Of a DNA stretch of 64,000 nt, positions 17,052-26,183 are shown one piece after another. The DNA lies in the NCBI GenBank assembly GCA_041391925.1, contig JAWKNA010000009.1, positions 1-64,000 of the forward strand, read 5' to 3'. Positions within the stretch are counted from its first letter, which is position 1. The number at the start of each line of letters is the position of its first letter. The DNA comes from JBPOFM01 sp041391925 (GTDB lineage Bacteria; Bacteroidota; Bacteroidia; Flavobacteriales; Flavobacteriaceae). A model generated the notes under the pieces. The model saw only the letters and a program-made list of their open reading frames with translations. It was not told where the DNA came from and ran no database searches. A program made the position numbers and the translations under genes.

Positions 17052-19175
17052 TCAATCAATCAAAATCTCCAAAATCTGTATAGCGGCATCACTGATTTTG
17101 GTGCCAGGCCCAAAGACCGCTACTGCTCCGGCATCAAAGAGATATTGGTAATCCTGTTTAGGAATCACACCACCGACAATCACCATAATGTCATCACGGC
17201 CATAGTTTTTGAGCTCTTCAATGACTTGTGGTACCAAGGTTTTATGCCCAGCGGCCAATGAGGAAACACCTAAAATATGCACATCATTTTCTACAGCTTG
17301 CTTTGCAGCTTCTTTTGGGGTTTGGAACAATGGCCCAATATCGACGTCAAAACCAACGTCAGCATAACCCGTAGCTACGACTTTCGCACCTCTATCGTGG
17401 CCATCCTGTCCCATTTTGGCTATCATGATGCGTGGGCGACGACCTTCTTGCTCGGCAAATTTATCAGCTAAGTCTCTTGCTTTTTGAAACGATGTGTCGT
17501 CCTTTATCTCTTTACTATACACGCCTGAAAAGGATTTGATTTGTGCTTTATAACGTCCGAAGGCTGCTTCAAGCGCATCGCTGATTTCACCCAATGTGGC
17601 GCGTTCTCTTGCAGCTTCTACTGCTAAAGCTAATAAATTTCCATCGCCTGTGCGAGCAACTTCGGTTAATTTTGATAAGGTTGCATTGACTTGTTGGTTA
17701 TTTCTATGGGATTTGATGCGATTCAATCGTTCAATCTGAGAATTTCTGACACTTTGGTTATCCACCTCAAGCGTCGAAATAGGGTCTTCTTGTGCCAATC
17801 GGTAGTTGTTGACACCCACAATAATATCTTGCCCAGAATCAATACGAGCCTGTTTCCGTGCTGCCGCTTCCTCAATACGAAGTTTAGGAATGCCAGCTTC
17901 AATGGCTTTGGTCATACCACCCAATTCTTCCACTTCTTCAATTAATCCCCAAGCTTTCTGGGCAATATCATGAGTGAGTTTTTCTACATAATAACTGCCA
18001 GCCCATGGGTCGACGGTTTTAGTGATATAGGTTTCTTCTTGCAAAAAAAGTTGAGTATTACGTGCAATTCTGGCTGAAAAATCAGTTGGCAACGCAATGG
18101 CTTCATCCAAGGCATTGGTATGTAAACTTTGAGTGCCACCAAAAGCAGCAGCAGCGGCTTCAATTGTAGTACGAGCCACATTATTAAAAGGATCTTGCTC
18201 AGTTAAGCTCCATCCACTTGTTTGACAATGGGTTCTCAAGGAAAGTGATTTATCATCCTTTGGATTGAATTGTTTGACCAGTTTTGCCCACAACATACGT
18301 GCTGCTCGCATCTTTGCGATTTCCATAAAGTGATTCATCCCAATGGCCCAAAAGAATGACAATCGTGGCGCAAAGGTATCAATGTCCATGCCTGCTGCTA
18401 GTCCTTTGCGTATATATTCCAAACCATCTGCCAAGGTGTAAGCCAATTCGATATCGCAAGTGGCTCCAGCTTCCTGCATATGGTAACCAGAAATACTGAT
18501 ACTGTTGAATTTTGGCATGTATTTGCTCGTGTATTCAAAAATATCTGAGATAATCTTCATGGATGGTGTAGGAGGGTAAATGTAAGTATTGCGTACCATA
18601 AATTCTTTCAAAATATCATTCTGAATGGTTCCTGCCAATTGGTAAGGTTTTACACCCTGTTCTTCTGCTGCAACAATATAAAACGCCATAATTGGTAGCA
18701 CTGCACCATTCATGGTCATGGACACACTCATTTCGCCCAATGGAATTTGGTCAAATAAAATCTTCATATCCTCAACACTGTCTATTGCTACACCTGCTTT
18801 TCCAACATCACCAACAACACGTTCGTGGTCGGAATCATAGCCTCGGTGTGTTGCCAAATCAAAAGCAACCGACAGCCCTTTTTGTCCAGCAGCCAAGTTG
18901 CGTCTGTAAAAAGCGTTGCTTTCCTCAGCAGTTGAAAACCCTGCATATTGTCGAATGGTCCATGGTCTTCGCACATACATTGTGGAATAAGGACCTCTTA
19001 AGTTGGGTGCAATGCCAGCGATAAAGTTGAGGTGATTGATGTCTTTGAGATCCTCTTTGCTGTAGGTGGACTGGATATCGATGCCTTCAGCAGTATTGAA
19101 AATTTCAGGCTTTAAGCTTTTGGCTTTAACCTTTAGGTTTTTTAAAGTGATATTTTGGAGGTTTTTTCTACTCAT
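17052..19175 (-). CDS. mutB: methylmalonyl-CoA mutase, large (catalytic) subunit
   Basis: Interconverts (R)-methylmalonyl-CoA and succinyl-CoA using adenosylcobalamin, linking propionate, odd-chain fatty-acid and branched-chain amino-acid breakdown to the TCA cycle. The 707-residue protein has the TIM-barrel substrate domain (TMYVRRPWTIRQYAGFSTAEE near residue 95, then FDLATHRGYDSDH) and a C-terminal cobalamin-binding domain from about residue 570 with the DxHxxG-type motif (GQDGHDRGAKV). Length matches catalytic subunits. It overlaps the small-subunit gene by eight bases, so the two are coupled and should form a heterodimer. Confidence 0.97.
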   Translation of the reverse strand: MSRKNLQNITLKNLKVKAKSLKPEIFNTAEGIDIQSTYSKEDLKDINHLNFIAGIAPNLRGPYSTMYVRRPWTIRQYAGFSTAEESNAFYRRNLAAGQKGLSVAFDLATHRGYDSDHERVVGDVGKAGVAIDSVEDMKILFDQIPLGEMSVSMTMNGAVLPIMAFYIVAAEEQGVKPYQLAGTIQNDILKEFMVRNTYIYPPTPSMKIISDIFEYTSKYMPKFNSISISGYHMQEAGATCDIELAYTLADGLEYIRKGLAAGMDIDTFAPRLSFFWAIGMNHFMEIAKMRAARMLWAKLVKQFNPKDDKSLSLRTHCQTSGWSLTEQDPFNNVARTTIEAAAAAFGGTQSLHTNALDEAIALPTDFSARIARNTQLFLQEETYITKTVDPWAGSYYVEKLTHDIAQKAWGLIEEVEELGGMTKAIEAGIPKLRIEEAAARKQARIDSGQDIIVGVNNYRLAQEDPISTLEVDNQSVRNSQIERLNRIKSHRNNQQVNATLSKLTEVARTGDGNLLALAVEAARERATLGEISDALEAAFGRYKAQIKSFSGVYSKEIKDDTSFQKARDLADKFAEQEGRRPRIMIAKMGQDGHDRGAKVVATGYADVGFDVDIGPLFQTPKEAAKQAVENDVHILGVSSLAAGHKTLVPQVIEELKNYGRDDIMVIVGGVIPKQDYQYLFDAGAVAVFGPGTKISDAAIQILEILID

Positions 19176-20544
19176 TTTCAGATTTTAATCGTCGTTGCTC
19201 CATCAATTCAGCCAACCGCTTTTCTATAATTGGTTCAATCAATGTTTTCACTGGATTGGTTTTTACAAATGGATAGAGTTCCAATTCATCTTTCATTTTA
19301 TCTAGCTTGTTGGGATGCTTATTGGTTCCCAATAGGATTGTCTCACCTTTCTCAAACTGTTCTTGCTCCTTGGCGGCATTTTCTTTAATCTTTTTTTGAA
19401 TGATGCCTTCTTTCAGTTGGTGTAAAAAGCCACCGTTCGCTTCTATATCTTTGAACAGTGCCAATGCCTTTTCGGCTAATTGCTCTGTAAGACTTTCAAT
19501 ATAATAAGCACCATCGGATGGATTGTTTACTTTGTCGAAATAGCTTTCATGTTTTAAAACCAACAATTGATTACGAGCAATACGTTCGCCGAATTCATTG
19601 TCTTTATGGTAGATGGCATCATAAGGCAAGTTACAGATGGTGTTGGCGCCTCCCAAAACTGCACTCATACATTCCGTGGTTGTTCGTAGCATATTTGTAT
19701 TGTAGTCGTAGAGTGTTTTGTTACGCTTTGTAGGAACGACCACGACATGACATTCTGTATTGAAGCCATACTCGGATGCCAATGTATTCCACAGATGTCT
19801 TAAGGCGCGGAGTTTTGCAATTTCAAAGAAATAATTTGTGCCCACAGAAATATTGAAAGTAACTTGGAATGATTGCTTTGTTTCATCTGAAATAACAGAG
19901 TCAAAATGGTTTAGGTATTCATTGGCGTGCGACAGGGCATAGGCCAATTGCTGTACCATTGATGCACCAGCATTTTGATATAATGAAAGGTTCACACTGA
20001 ATGAATTGGTGTCTTTGACAATGTTTTCAAAATCAACGTGGTCGTCTTTGAGATTTGTAAACCAATTACCTGACTTGGCAAGGTTTCCAATAATATCAGT
20101 TTGTATATGAATGTTTTCTTTGGAAGGAAAAAAGTTGAACTGTCTCACAAATTCAACAGACAAAAATTGGCACTCAAAATAGATAATGGTATTCATCAAA
20201 TTGATGTTCACCAATAAGTCCTTGATAACAATATCTTCGGAAGTTAGAATAAATTTTATGCTCTCTGCGCCCCGCTCGATGGCATCCAGCGCTTTTTCAT
20301 TGGATTTCTCCACATTGGCAACAAATATGGTCTGACAAATCTTCCACTCTGTAGCTTTGCTTGTGGAGATGTTAGGAAACGATTCAAACTCATCGGCATG
20401 GTAAAAAGGTTTGACGTTGATGCCTTCGTTGGTTTTCCAAACGAGGGTATCGTTATAGTCGGCACCTTTTAAATCCATCTGGATTAATTGCTTCCACTGT
20501 TTTGAAGACACTTCTGGAAATTCATTAAATAAAGGTTTATTCAT
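19168..20544 (-). CDS. mutA: methylmalonyl-CoA mutase, small subunit
   Basis: The 458-residue partner has the TIM-barrel fold of the large subunit but no cobalamin-binding domain and no catalytic residues; it acts structurally in the mutase heterodimer. Visible landmarks are SSKQWKQLIQMDLKGADYND near the start, YYIESLTEQLAEKALALF and a charged C-terminal tail. I chose ATG 20544 (MNKPLFNEF), which matches the usual family start, over an in-frame ATG at 20556 that lengthens the overlap with the upstream DivIC-like gene from 8 to 20 bases. The order udk-divIC-mutA-mutB on the minus strand suggests one transcript. Confidence 0.93.
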   Translation of the reverse strand: MNKPLFNEFPEVSSKQWKQLIQMDLKGADYNDTLVWKTNEGINVKPFYHADEFESFPNISTSKATEWKICQTIFVANVEKSNEKALDAIERGAESIKFILTSEDIVIKDLLVNINLMNTIIYFECQFLSVEFVRQFNFFPSKENIHIQTDIIGNLAKSGNWFTNLKDDHVDFENIVKDTNSFSVNLSLYQNAGASMVQQLAYALSHANEYLNHFDSVISDETKQSFQVTFNISVGTNYFFEIAKLRALRHLWNTLASEYGFNTECHVVVVPTKRNKTLYDYNTNMLRTTTECMSAVLGGANTICNLPYDAIYHKDNEFGERIARNQLLVLKHESYFDKVNNPSDGAYYIESLTEQLAEKALALFKDIEANGGFLHQLKEGIIQKKIKENAAKEQEQFEKGETILLGTNKHPNKLDKMKDELELYPFVKTNPVKTLIEPIIEKRLAELMEQRRLKSENE

Positions 20545-20860
20545 CCTCTTTTTCATTTTTTATGCTATCCTCATATTCGATAATATAAATATCCTCATTT
20601 TCCTTTTTCATGTAATATTTTTCACGTGCCAGGCGTTCGAGGCCTTCATCATTGCTCAATTCTTTTATGTCTTTGTTGTCTTTTTCTATTTCCTTTTTAT
20701 AATATTCTTTTTCATCTTCAAGGGCATTTTTATCTGCATTCAATTCCCGATGGATGAGCCAAGAATTGGCATCAAAGAACAACATCCAGATTACAAACAC
20801 TGCAAAGATGAGAACATACAGGTTCTTGAACGGCTTAAGATATTTTGAATTCATGTTCAT
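20537..20860 (-). CDS. septum formation initiator family protein (FtsB/DivIC-like)
   Basis: The 107-residue bitopic protein has a single N-terminal membrane helix (YVLIFAVFVIWMLFFDANSW, about residues 11-32) followed by a coiled coil (heptads around residues 35-65), ending in an acidic tail. The LxxREKYYMKKENEDIYIIE stretch is typical of DivIC/FtsB. Such proteins join FtsL and FtsQ/DivIB in the divisome on the periplasmic side. The stop overlaps mutA by eight bases and its ATG follows the udk stop by one base. Confidence 0.9.
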   Translation of the reverse strand: MNMNSKYLKPFKNLYVLIFAVFVIWMLFFDANSWLIHRELNADKNALEDEKEYYKKEIEKDNKDIKELSNDEGLERLAREKYYMKKENEDIYIIEYEDSIKNEKEDE

Positions 20861-20861
20861 G

Positions 20862-21470
20862 TCAAACCAAGCGTTGGTTGATGATAGTTCTTACAATATC
20901 AACAGCCACAGTGTTGTATTTATTGTTGGGAATGATGATGTCTGCAAACTCCTTGGTTGGCTCAATGAATTGTTGATGCATGGGCTTCAACGTGTTTTGG
21001 TAACGTTGCAAAACTTCATCAATATCTCGCCCACGTTCGGTAATGTCGCGCTTGAGTCGTCTTATCAATCGCTCATCACTATCGGCATGCACAAAGATTT
21101 TGATGTCAAAAAGGTCGCGCAGCTCTGGATGCGTTAATATAAGAATCCCTTCTACAATCATCACTTTGCGTGGATGTGTGAGGATGGTATCACCAGTTCT
21201 ATTATGCTTTATAAAGGAATAAACGGGTTGTTGAATGTCTTTACCTTCACGTAAATCTTTTAGATGCTGTTCGAGCAATTCAAAATCTATGGAACGTGGA
21301 TGATCAAAATTGATTTTGACACGTTCTTCATAACTCAAATGCGAGGTGTCCTTGTAATAGGAATCTTGGGAGATGACACCTACTTCGCCATCTGGCAATT
21401 CATTCAATATTTGATTGACCACTGTGGTCTTTCCACAACCTGTTCCACCAGCAATTCCTATGATGAGCAT
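20862..21470 (-). CDS. udk: uridine kinase
   Basis: Phosphorylates uridine and cytidine to UMP and CMP in pyrimidine salvage. The 202-residue protein has the P-loop GIAGGTGCGKTT at residue 5, SQDSYYKDTSHL and NFDHPRSIDFELL (nucleoside-binding), and RRLKRDITERGRDIDEVL (lid region), all diagnostic of Udk. Its length fits the family. It heads the run udk-divIC-mutA-mutB on the minus strand, with one base between it and the divIC-like gene. Confidence 0.97.
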   Translation of the reverse strand: MLIIGIAGGTGCGKTTVVNQILNELPDGEVGVISQDSYYKDTSHLSYEERVKINFDHPRSIDFELLEQHLKDLREGKDIQQPVYSFIKHNRTGDTILTHPRKVMIVEGILILTHPELRDLFDIKIFVHADSDERLIRRLKRDITERGRDIDEVLQRYQNTLKPMHQQFIEPTKEFADIIIPNNKYNTVAVDIVRTIINQRLV

Positions 21471-21518
21471 AAATTTTCTTTAGATATTGTGGCAAATTTA
21501 ACCAATTATAAAAGAATT

Positions 21519-21932
21519 TTAAGGCTGAATTTTTGAAACTTCATCGACAGTAAACATTTTGGAGTTCTTATTGCTCCATGAATTGGTAACATAGTTTAGG
21601 ACGTCCGTAACTTCTTCATCAGTCAATCCCAATGGCGCCATGGCAGTATTGTAATTTTGGCCGTTCACGGTTATTTTTCCAGACATACCGAATTTGACAG
21701 CTTGGATACTTTCTTTGCGCATGTTCATTAAATAGTCAGAACCATCCAAAGGTGGAAATGCTTTTGGCACACCATTGCCTTCCGGTAAATGACATTGCAT
21801 GCAGAAATCTTCATAAACAATGGCACCTCGTTCAATGCTTTTTTGCAGTTCTGGGTTTTGTTTGTAATTGGTATCGTTACAGGATGACAAAGTCCATAGT
21901 AAAATGATGAATGGTAACATAAGGTTTTTCAT
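21519..21932 (-). CDS. class I cytochrome c lipoprotein
   Basis: The 137-residue protein has a lipoprotein signal (ILLWTLSSC, Cys18), then a c-type haem site CMQCH at about residue 43 followed by an AMAPLGLTDEEVTDVLNYV segment with the likely Met axial ligand. It overlaps the sugar dehydrogenase gene by four bases, so the two are co-translated. It is probably the electron acceptor for that enzyme in the periplasm. Confidence 0.9.
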   Translation of the reverse strand: MKNLMLPFIILLWTLSSCNDTNYKQNPELQKSIERGAIVYEDFCMQCHLPEGNGVPKAFPPLDGSDYLMNMRKESIQAVKFGMSGKITVNGQNYNTAMAPLGLTDEEVTDVLNYVTNSWSNKNSKMFTVDEVSKIQP

Positions 21933-23038
21933 TTCTTTTTTGGCAGCAATTTTACAATCCCAAGGTTTTCAATGCCCACATAGATGTAACCATCTGGTCC
22001 TTGGTGAACAGTTCTCACACGACCCAAACCATCCAAAAGGCGTTCTTCTTTTACAACTTTGCCATTTTTGAGCACACATTTATCAAGATATTCAAACTTT
22101 AAGGAGCCTACTAATAAATCCCCTTTCCAGCCCGGATAGTTGTCACTGTCTATAAACGCCATACCGCTTGGTGCAATGGATGGATCCCAATAATGAAGCG
22201 GCTGTTCCATGCCTTCCTTTTCTGTTATGTCAGTGAATTTGGTGCCACTGTAATTGATGCCATAACTTATCACAGGCCAACCATAATTGGCTCCAGCCTT
22301 AATAATGTTAATTTCGTCACCACCACGAGGTCCGTGTTCATGTTCCCAAACTTCACCATTAAACGGATTTAAAACCAAACCTTGAGGATTCCGATGACCA
22401 TAACAATAGATGGCTTTCTTTGCATTTGGTACGTTTACAAAAGGGTTGTCTGATGGTATGGTTCCATCGTCATTCAATCGATATATTTTTCCATTGTCAC
22501 GGGTAATATCTTGTGGGTTGATGTCTCTTTCCCCTCGTTCGCCTGCACTAAAAAAAAGATAACCATCGGTGTCAAACACGATACGAGAGCCAAAATGTTG
22601 ACCTTTGGTGGTATTTGGTGTTGCTTTATAAAGTAATTGCTTTTCTATGAGTTTATTGTCTTTTAATTTGGCTCGCATTAATGCAGTATTACCACCTGTT
22701 CCGCCACCTTCTGAGGAGGCATACGTAAAATAAAGCCATCCATTTTCTTTATAATCGGGATGCAATGCAAGGTCTAATAAACCACCTTGCCCACGATTGT
22801 AAACTTCAGGAACTCCTTCTACAATGATTTTTTTACCATCCTTAAAATGAATCATTGTGCCATCCTTTTCATTAATCAGCATGGAATTGTCTGGAAGAAA
22901 CACAAATCCCCAAGGAATTTTTAGTTCTGGTACAACGAGTTCGTAATTATGATTTGTATTGACAGGGTTTTTATCTTGAGCGCAGGAAATCAAATTGAAA
23001 AGAGTCAGTGTGATAAGAAATGGGAATTTTACATTCAT
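21929..23038 (-). CDS. PQQ-dependent aldose sugar dehydrogenase family protein
   Basis: The 369-residue protein has a lipoprotein-type signal (LFNLISCAQD, Cys at about 19) and a six-bladed beta-propeller of the YliI / soluble glucose dehydrogenase type. Landmarks include PWGFVFLPDNSMLINEKDG, GLLDLALHPDYKENGWLYF, GSRIVFDTDGYLFFSAGERG, the YGHRNPQGL motif and EHEHGPRGGDEINII. It should oxidise a sugar at the aldehyde or hemiacetal carbon with PQQ in the periplasm and pass electrons to the cytochrome c encoded directly downstream. Whether this strain makes PQQ cannot be judged from the window. Confidence 0.93.
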   Translation of the reverse strand: MNVKFPFLITLTLFNLISCAQDKNPVNTNHNYELVVPELKIPWGFVFLPDNSMLINEKDGTMIHFKDGKKIIVEGVPEVYNRGQGGLLDLALHPDYKENGWLYFTYASSEGGGTGGNTALMRAKLKDNKLIEKQLLYKATPNTTKGQHFGSRIVFDTDGYLFFSAGERGERDINPQDITRDNGKIYRLNDDGTIPSDNPFVNVPNAKKAIYCYGHRNPQGLVLNPFNGEVWEHEHGPRGGDEINIIKAGANYGWPVISYGINYSGTKFTDITEKEGMEQPLHYWDPSIAPSGMAFIDSDNYPGWKGDLLVGSLKFEYLDKCVLKNGKVVKEERLLDGLGRVRTVHQGPDGYIYVGIENLGIVKLLPKKK

Positions 23039-23098
23039 AAAAAAGTGTTTGGTCTTTAAATTTAAAAAAAAATAATATTACATTTTCAATAAAAGACA

Positions 23099-23106
23099 TA
23101 TATTTG
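23099..23106 (+). promoter_or_regulatory. Bacteroidetes -7 box upstream of tRNA-Pro
   Basis: TATATTTG matches the TAnnTTTG -7 consensus and lies 40 bases before the tRNA-Pro gene. No good TTTG -33 box is seen 19 bases further up, so strength is uncertain. Confidence 0.55.
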
Positions 23107-23145
23107 CACCTCGATTTTTAGGCTTATAAGCCTGAGATAATCATT

Positions 23146-23220
23146 CGGGGTGTAGCGTAGCCCGGTTATCGCGCCGCGTTTGGGACGCGGAGGTCGCAGG
23201 TTCGAATCCTGCCACCCCGA
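23146..23220 (+). tRNA. tRNA-Pro (anticodon TGG)
   Basis: The 75-base cloverleaf has a perfect 7-bp acceptor stem (CGGGGTG / CACCCCG) and discriminator A. The anticodon arm is CCGCG-TTTGGGA-CGCGG with anticodon TGG, and the T-loop is the standard TTCGAAT. The CCA end is not encoded. Its transcript probably continues toward the FKBP gene region or ends soon after. Confidence 0.97.
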
Positions 23221-23327
23221 CACTATGAAGCTGGACAAACATGTTCAGCTTTTTTTGTGTCTAGAGATAACTTCATTTAAATTACGTTAAGTTTTTCTTA
23301 ATTCATCCCTTTTAAATGCTCATATCC

Positions 23328-23357
23328 TTGGCGTTCGCTTCATAAATCATAGTTTTG
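23328..23357 (+). promoter_or_regulatory. Bacteroidetes promoter of the FKBP gene
   Basis: TTG at 23328-23330, exactly 19 bases, then TAGTTTTG at 23350-23357 fit the -33/-7 consensus. Transcription should begin near 23364, which rules out the upstream in-frame TTG codon at 23355 as start and supports ATG 23388. Confidence 0.65.
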
Positions 23358-23387
23358 CAAAGTAATTATAAAAATAAAAGACAAATT

Positions 23388-23816
23388 ATGAGTCAAGTAA
23401 AAGAAAATGACACAGTGAAAGTACATTACACAGGAAAACTAACCGACGGTCGCGTTTTTGACAGTTCGCTTCAACGAGAGCCTCTCGAAGTGACCATTGG
23501 AAAAGGTATGCTGATTCCTGGTTTTGAAAATGCACTCATTGATATGAAAGTGAATGAAAAAAAAACTGTTGAGATTGTAAAAGAAGAAGCTTATGGTGAT
23601 ATTCAAAAGGAATTGTTCCATGAGGTGAAAAATGAACAATTGCCACCAGATGTAAAACCAGAAATTGGAATGGGCTTGGCATCAAAAGGAAAAGACGGAA
23701 GAGAACACCAATTTAGGGTGGTTGATGTAAGGGATGACCATATAGTGATTGATGGAAACCATCCATTGGCAGGGCAGAATTTAGTCTTTGATTTAGAACT
23801 TGTAGAGATTAAATAA
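23388..23816 (+). CDS. FKBP-type peptidyl-prolyl cis-trans isomerase (SlyD-like)
   Basis: Accelerates proline isomerisation and can act as a chaperone in the cytoplasm. The 142-residue protein has the FKBP core: VKVHYTGKLTDGRVFDSSLQ, then LEVTIGKGMLIPGFENALID, and the flap insert (residues about 70-120) typical of the SlyD branch, ending FDLELVEIK. No signal peptide or His-rich metal tail is present. ATG 23388 is supported by the promoter just upstream. The gene is monocistronic and ends before a strong hairpin. Confidence 0.95.
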   Translation: MSQVKENDTVKVHYTGKLTDGRVFDSSLQREPLEVTIGKGMLIPGFENALIDMKVNEKKTVEIVKEEAYGDIQKELFHEVKNEQLPPDVKPEIGMGLASKGKDGREHQFRVVDVRDDHIVIDGNHPLAGQNLVFDLELVEIK

Positions 23817-23831
23817 TAATACAATTATGAT

Positions 23832-23868
23832 TAAAAAGAATCCGAACATTTGTTCGGATTCTTTTTTT
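23832..23868. terminator. bidirectional terminator between FKBP and lipoprotein genes
   Basis: Near-perfect 15-16-bp stem (GAATCCGAACA / TGTTCGGATTC plus flanking A/T pairs) with a T run on the plus strand and an A run on the other side. It ends two converging genes, and its 3' edge touches the stop codon of the minus-strand gene. Confidence 0.9.
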
Positions 23869-24338
23869 TATTCTATTCGCTTGTAGTTTTCAGAATAAAT
23901 ACGGTTGCCGTTTTCATCTATTTCTATCTGGCTGAACCTATTTTGTTCCAGAAGTAGTTCATAAATAAATTCCTTGCGCTCTTGGATGATTTTGCTCATC
24001 ATTTTAGAGCCGTAATCCAATACTTCTATTAAGTTCTCATCTTCCACTCGATAATTTCCATAACCAAACCACTCCGTCGAATCAGAAGGAACTTGCTTGC
24101 TCCACATAACTTTTGTGGGTGTGTATATCTTTACTTGACGATAACCTTCCCTTGTCTTGAATGAATCGGCAACTTTGTTATCGACATAATTATAAAAACT
24201 TGTCAATTCCCAAGCACCTTCCAAAGTCATAGCTTTTTTTTCAGCCTCCATTGTGGTGTTATTAGATTTTTTATTTGAATCACTATTGCAAGAAAGAAGA
24301 AAAACAAAAATAATCAGACTAAAAAGTGAGGATTTCAT
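23868..24338 (-). CDS. putative lipoprotein of unknown function
   Basis: The 156-residue protein has a lipobox (FVFLLSCNSD, Cys about 17), an Asn/Ser-rich spacer, and a compact domain starting LEGAWELTSFYNYVDNKVADSF. That start resembles lipocalin-like domains (GxWxLxxF) seen in small Bacteroidota lipoproteins, and the domain continues with WFGYGNYRVEDENLIEVLDYG. It should face the periplasm or the exterior. The function is unknown. It is not obviously in an operon; the 50-codon membrane peptide gene ends 79 bases upstream. Confidence 0.75.
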   Translation of the reverse strand: MKSSLFSLIIFVFLLSCNSDSNKKSNNTTMEAEKKAMTLEGAWELTSFYNYVDNKVADSFKTREGYRQVKIYTPTKVMWSKQVPSDSTEWFGYGNYRVEDENLIEVLDYGSKMMSKIIQERKEFIYELLLEQNRFSQIEIDENGNRIYSENYKRIE

Positions 24339-24417
24339 AAGATTAAGTTTAAGGTAGAAGTTTGTTTACACCTAATTTACAAAAAATTCACGACATGCTT
24401 TCCGATGTGTTAACTAA

Positions 24418-24570
24418 TTAAAACCATTTAAAATATAAACCCGAAGCAATGACTCCCAAAATGAGAAGTAGTAATACAATGACAATAAAAGCAGTTGTGG
24501 TGAGTGTTTTGGTGTCTTTTTGAAAAATATACTTCCTGGTTTTTTGATTTTCTTCTTTGATAAATGGCAT
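24418..24570 (-). CDS. 50-aa single-helix membrane protein downstream of the aldehyde dehydrogenase
   Basis: A short reading frame starting MPFIKEENQKTRKYIFQKD, followed by a hydrophobic helix (about residues 24-46: TTAFIVIVLLLLILGVIAS) and ending GLYFKWF. It begins 18 bases after the aldehyde dehydrogenase stop on the same strand, which suggests co-transcription. A charged N-terminus plus one helix is typical of small membrane proteins of the DUF-type. A longer overlapping frame in this region runs antisense to sense codons of the dehydrogenase and looks like a shadow. No homologue is recognised. Confidence 0.6.
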   Translation of the reverse strand: MPFIKEENQKTRKYIFQKDTKTLTTTAFIVIVLLLLILGVIASGLYFKWF

Positions 24571-24588
24571 AAGTTTGTGGTATTATAG

Positions 24589-25953
24589 TTATTTTTTGAT
24601 AAAGACAGTTTTTTTATTGATGAATTCATGGATACCTTCTTTTGAAAGCTCTCGGCCATAACCTGAGGCTTTGGTACCACCAAATGGCAGTCGCGCATCC
24701 GATTTAACTAGTTCATTGATGAAAAATGCACCATCAGGAATGTCATCTATATATTCTTGGGCTTTTTTGATATTTTCAGTGAATACCATGGTGCCCAATC
24801 CGAATTTGGTATCTAAAGCCAATTCAAACGCTTCAGAAGTGTTATTCGCTTTGGTAATTGCTGCAATAGGGCCAAACGTTTCATCATCAAATACGGGCAT
24901 TCCAGGTTTTACATTTTCAAGTATGGTAGGTTCAAAATAAGCTTTATCTTGAGTGTTGCCTACAATTAGTTTTGCCCCTTTTTTTATGGAATCATCCACT
25001 TGTTTTTTAAGTATATTGGCTAAATCCTCTCTTGCCAATGTGCCGATAGTTGTTGCATCCTTTGTTGGGTCACCAAACTTTAAAGACTTGGTTTTGGTTT
25101 TGAAACGCTTCATAAAATCATCATAAATGCCCTTTGTCACAATAAAGCGTTTGGCGGCAATGCAGCTCTGACCTGTATTTTGCATACGAGCATTGAAAAT
25201 AGTTTCAAAATAGGTCTCAAGATTTGCATCGTCCAAAACAATGCAGGCATTGTTTCCGCCCAACTCTAGCACGCATTTTTTTAGGTTTTTTCCAGCTAAT
25301 TCTGCAATGGTCCTTCCTGCTTTTTCGCTTCCAGTAAGAGAGACAGCTTTGACAATGTCATTACTAAGTATATTTTCGATTTGATCATGATTGACTAGAA
25401 TTGTTTGGAAGCAGCCTTTTGGATACCCAGCCTTTTCAAAAAGTTTTTCAATCAGCAAAGAGCATCCTGCCACATTTGAAGCATGCTTTAAAATAACCGT
25501 ATTACCAGCAGTCATTGTTGGTATGGCAAAGCGCATTACTTGCCAAAAGGGGTAATTCCATGGCATGACGCCCAAAATGCACCCTAACGGGTCATAACTG
25601 ATGAAACTCTCAAAAGCATCTGTTTCAATAAGTTCATCGGCAAGAAAATCTTCAGCATTGGCGGCATAAAAATCACATAGTATTGCACATTTTTCAATCT
25701 CAGCAATACTTTGTGCAATGGGTTTGCCCATTTCCAGTGTCATTTGGTTGGCGTAATCCATTTTGTCATCATCAAGAATCTGAGCAACATTTTCCAAGAG
25801 ACGGCAACGTTCCTTGATAGATATTTTTTTCCATTTTTTAAAGCGTTCGTCAGCCATTTTCAATATTGAATTGACTTCGGTTTTGGTATGCAAGACATAT
25901 TCATTTATAGTGGAATTATTATAAGGATTTATTGTTTTTATTTTTGACGACAT
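24589..25953 (-). CDS. NAD(P)-dependent aldehyde dehydrogenase (succinate-semialdehyde dehydrogenase type)
   Basis: The 454-residue enzyme oxidises an aldehyde to its acid. It has the ALDH catalytic Glu in ELGGNNACIVL and the nucleophile Cys in NTGQSCIAAKRF (about residues 226 and 260), the SLTGSEKAGRTIA nucleotide loop and a PFGGTKASGYGREL C-terminal signature. Length and the GMPWNYPFWQVMR segment place it with the succinate-semialdehyde dehydrogenase/GabD-like group; the physiological substrate is an inference. It is transcribed away from the YtxH cluster and is followed closely by a small membrane peptide gene. Confidence 0.92.
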   Translation of the reverse strand: MSSKIKTINPYNNSTINEYVLHTKTEVNSILKMADERFKKWKKISIKERCRLLENVAQILDDDKMDYANQMTLEMGKPIAQSIAEIEKCAILCDFYAANAEDFLADELIETDAFESFISYDPLGCILGVMPWNYPFWQVMRFAIPTMTAGNTVILKHASNVAGCSLLIEKLFEKAGYPKGCFQTILVNHDQIENILSNDIVKAVSLTGSEKAGRTIAELAGKNLKKCVLELGGNNACIVLDDANLETYFETIFNARMQNTGQSCIAAKRFIVTKGIYDDFMKRFKTKTKSLKFGDPTKDATTIGTLAREDLANILKKQVDDSIKKGAKLIVGNTQDKAYFEPTILENVKPGMPVFDDETFGPIAAITKANNTSEAFELALDTKFGLGTMVFTENIKKAQEYIDDIPDGAFFINELVKSDARLPFGGTKASGYGRELSKEGIHEFINKKTVFIKK

Positions 25954-26183
25954 CTTAATTTGTTTAAATGTTAAATTCGTTTTAAAAGCTAACGTGATTT
26001 GGGTTTATCGAATTAAATTTACTATAATAATGTAGGCGCAATTAATTCAATCCACAAAATTTTTGACCTATATTGAATGTCATCAAAACAGTCAAAGTTT
26101 TAATCAATTGAGATAGTTGTTAGCTTCCATTACAGTTAATTTTGAAGATATATCTAACAGTTTAATTTAAAAATCATATAATC

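Noticed and set aside
24414..24698. 94-codon reading frame on the minus strand overlapping the aldehyde dehydrogenase end
   Set aside because: It overlaps the dehydrogenase coding sequence in another frame and has odd composition; the 50-codon frame at 24418-24570 starts after the dehydrogenase stop and looks far more protein-like.
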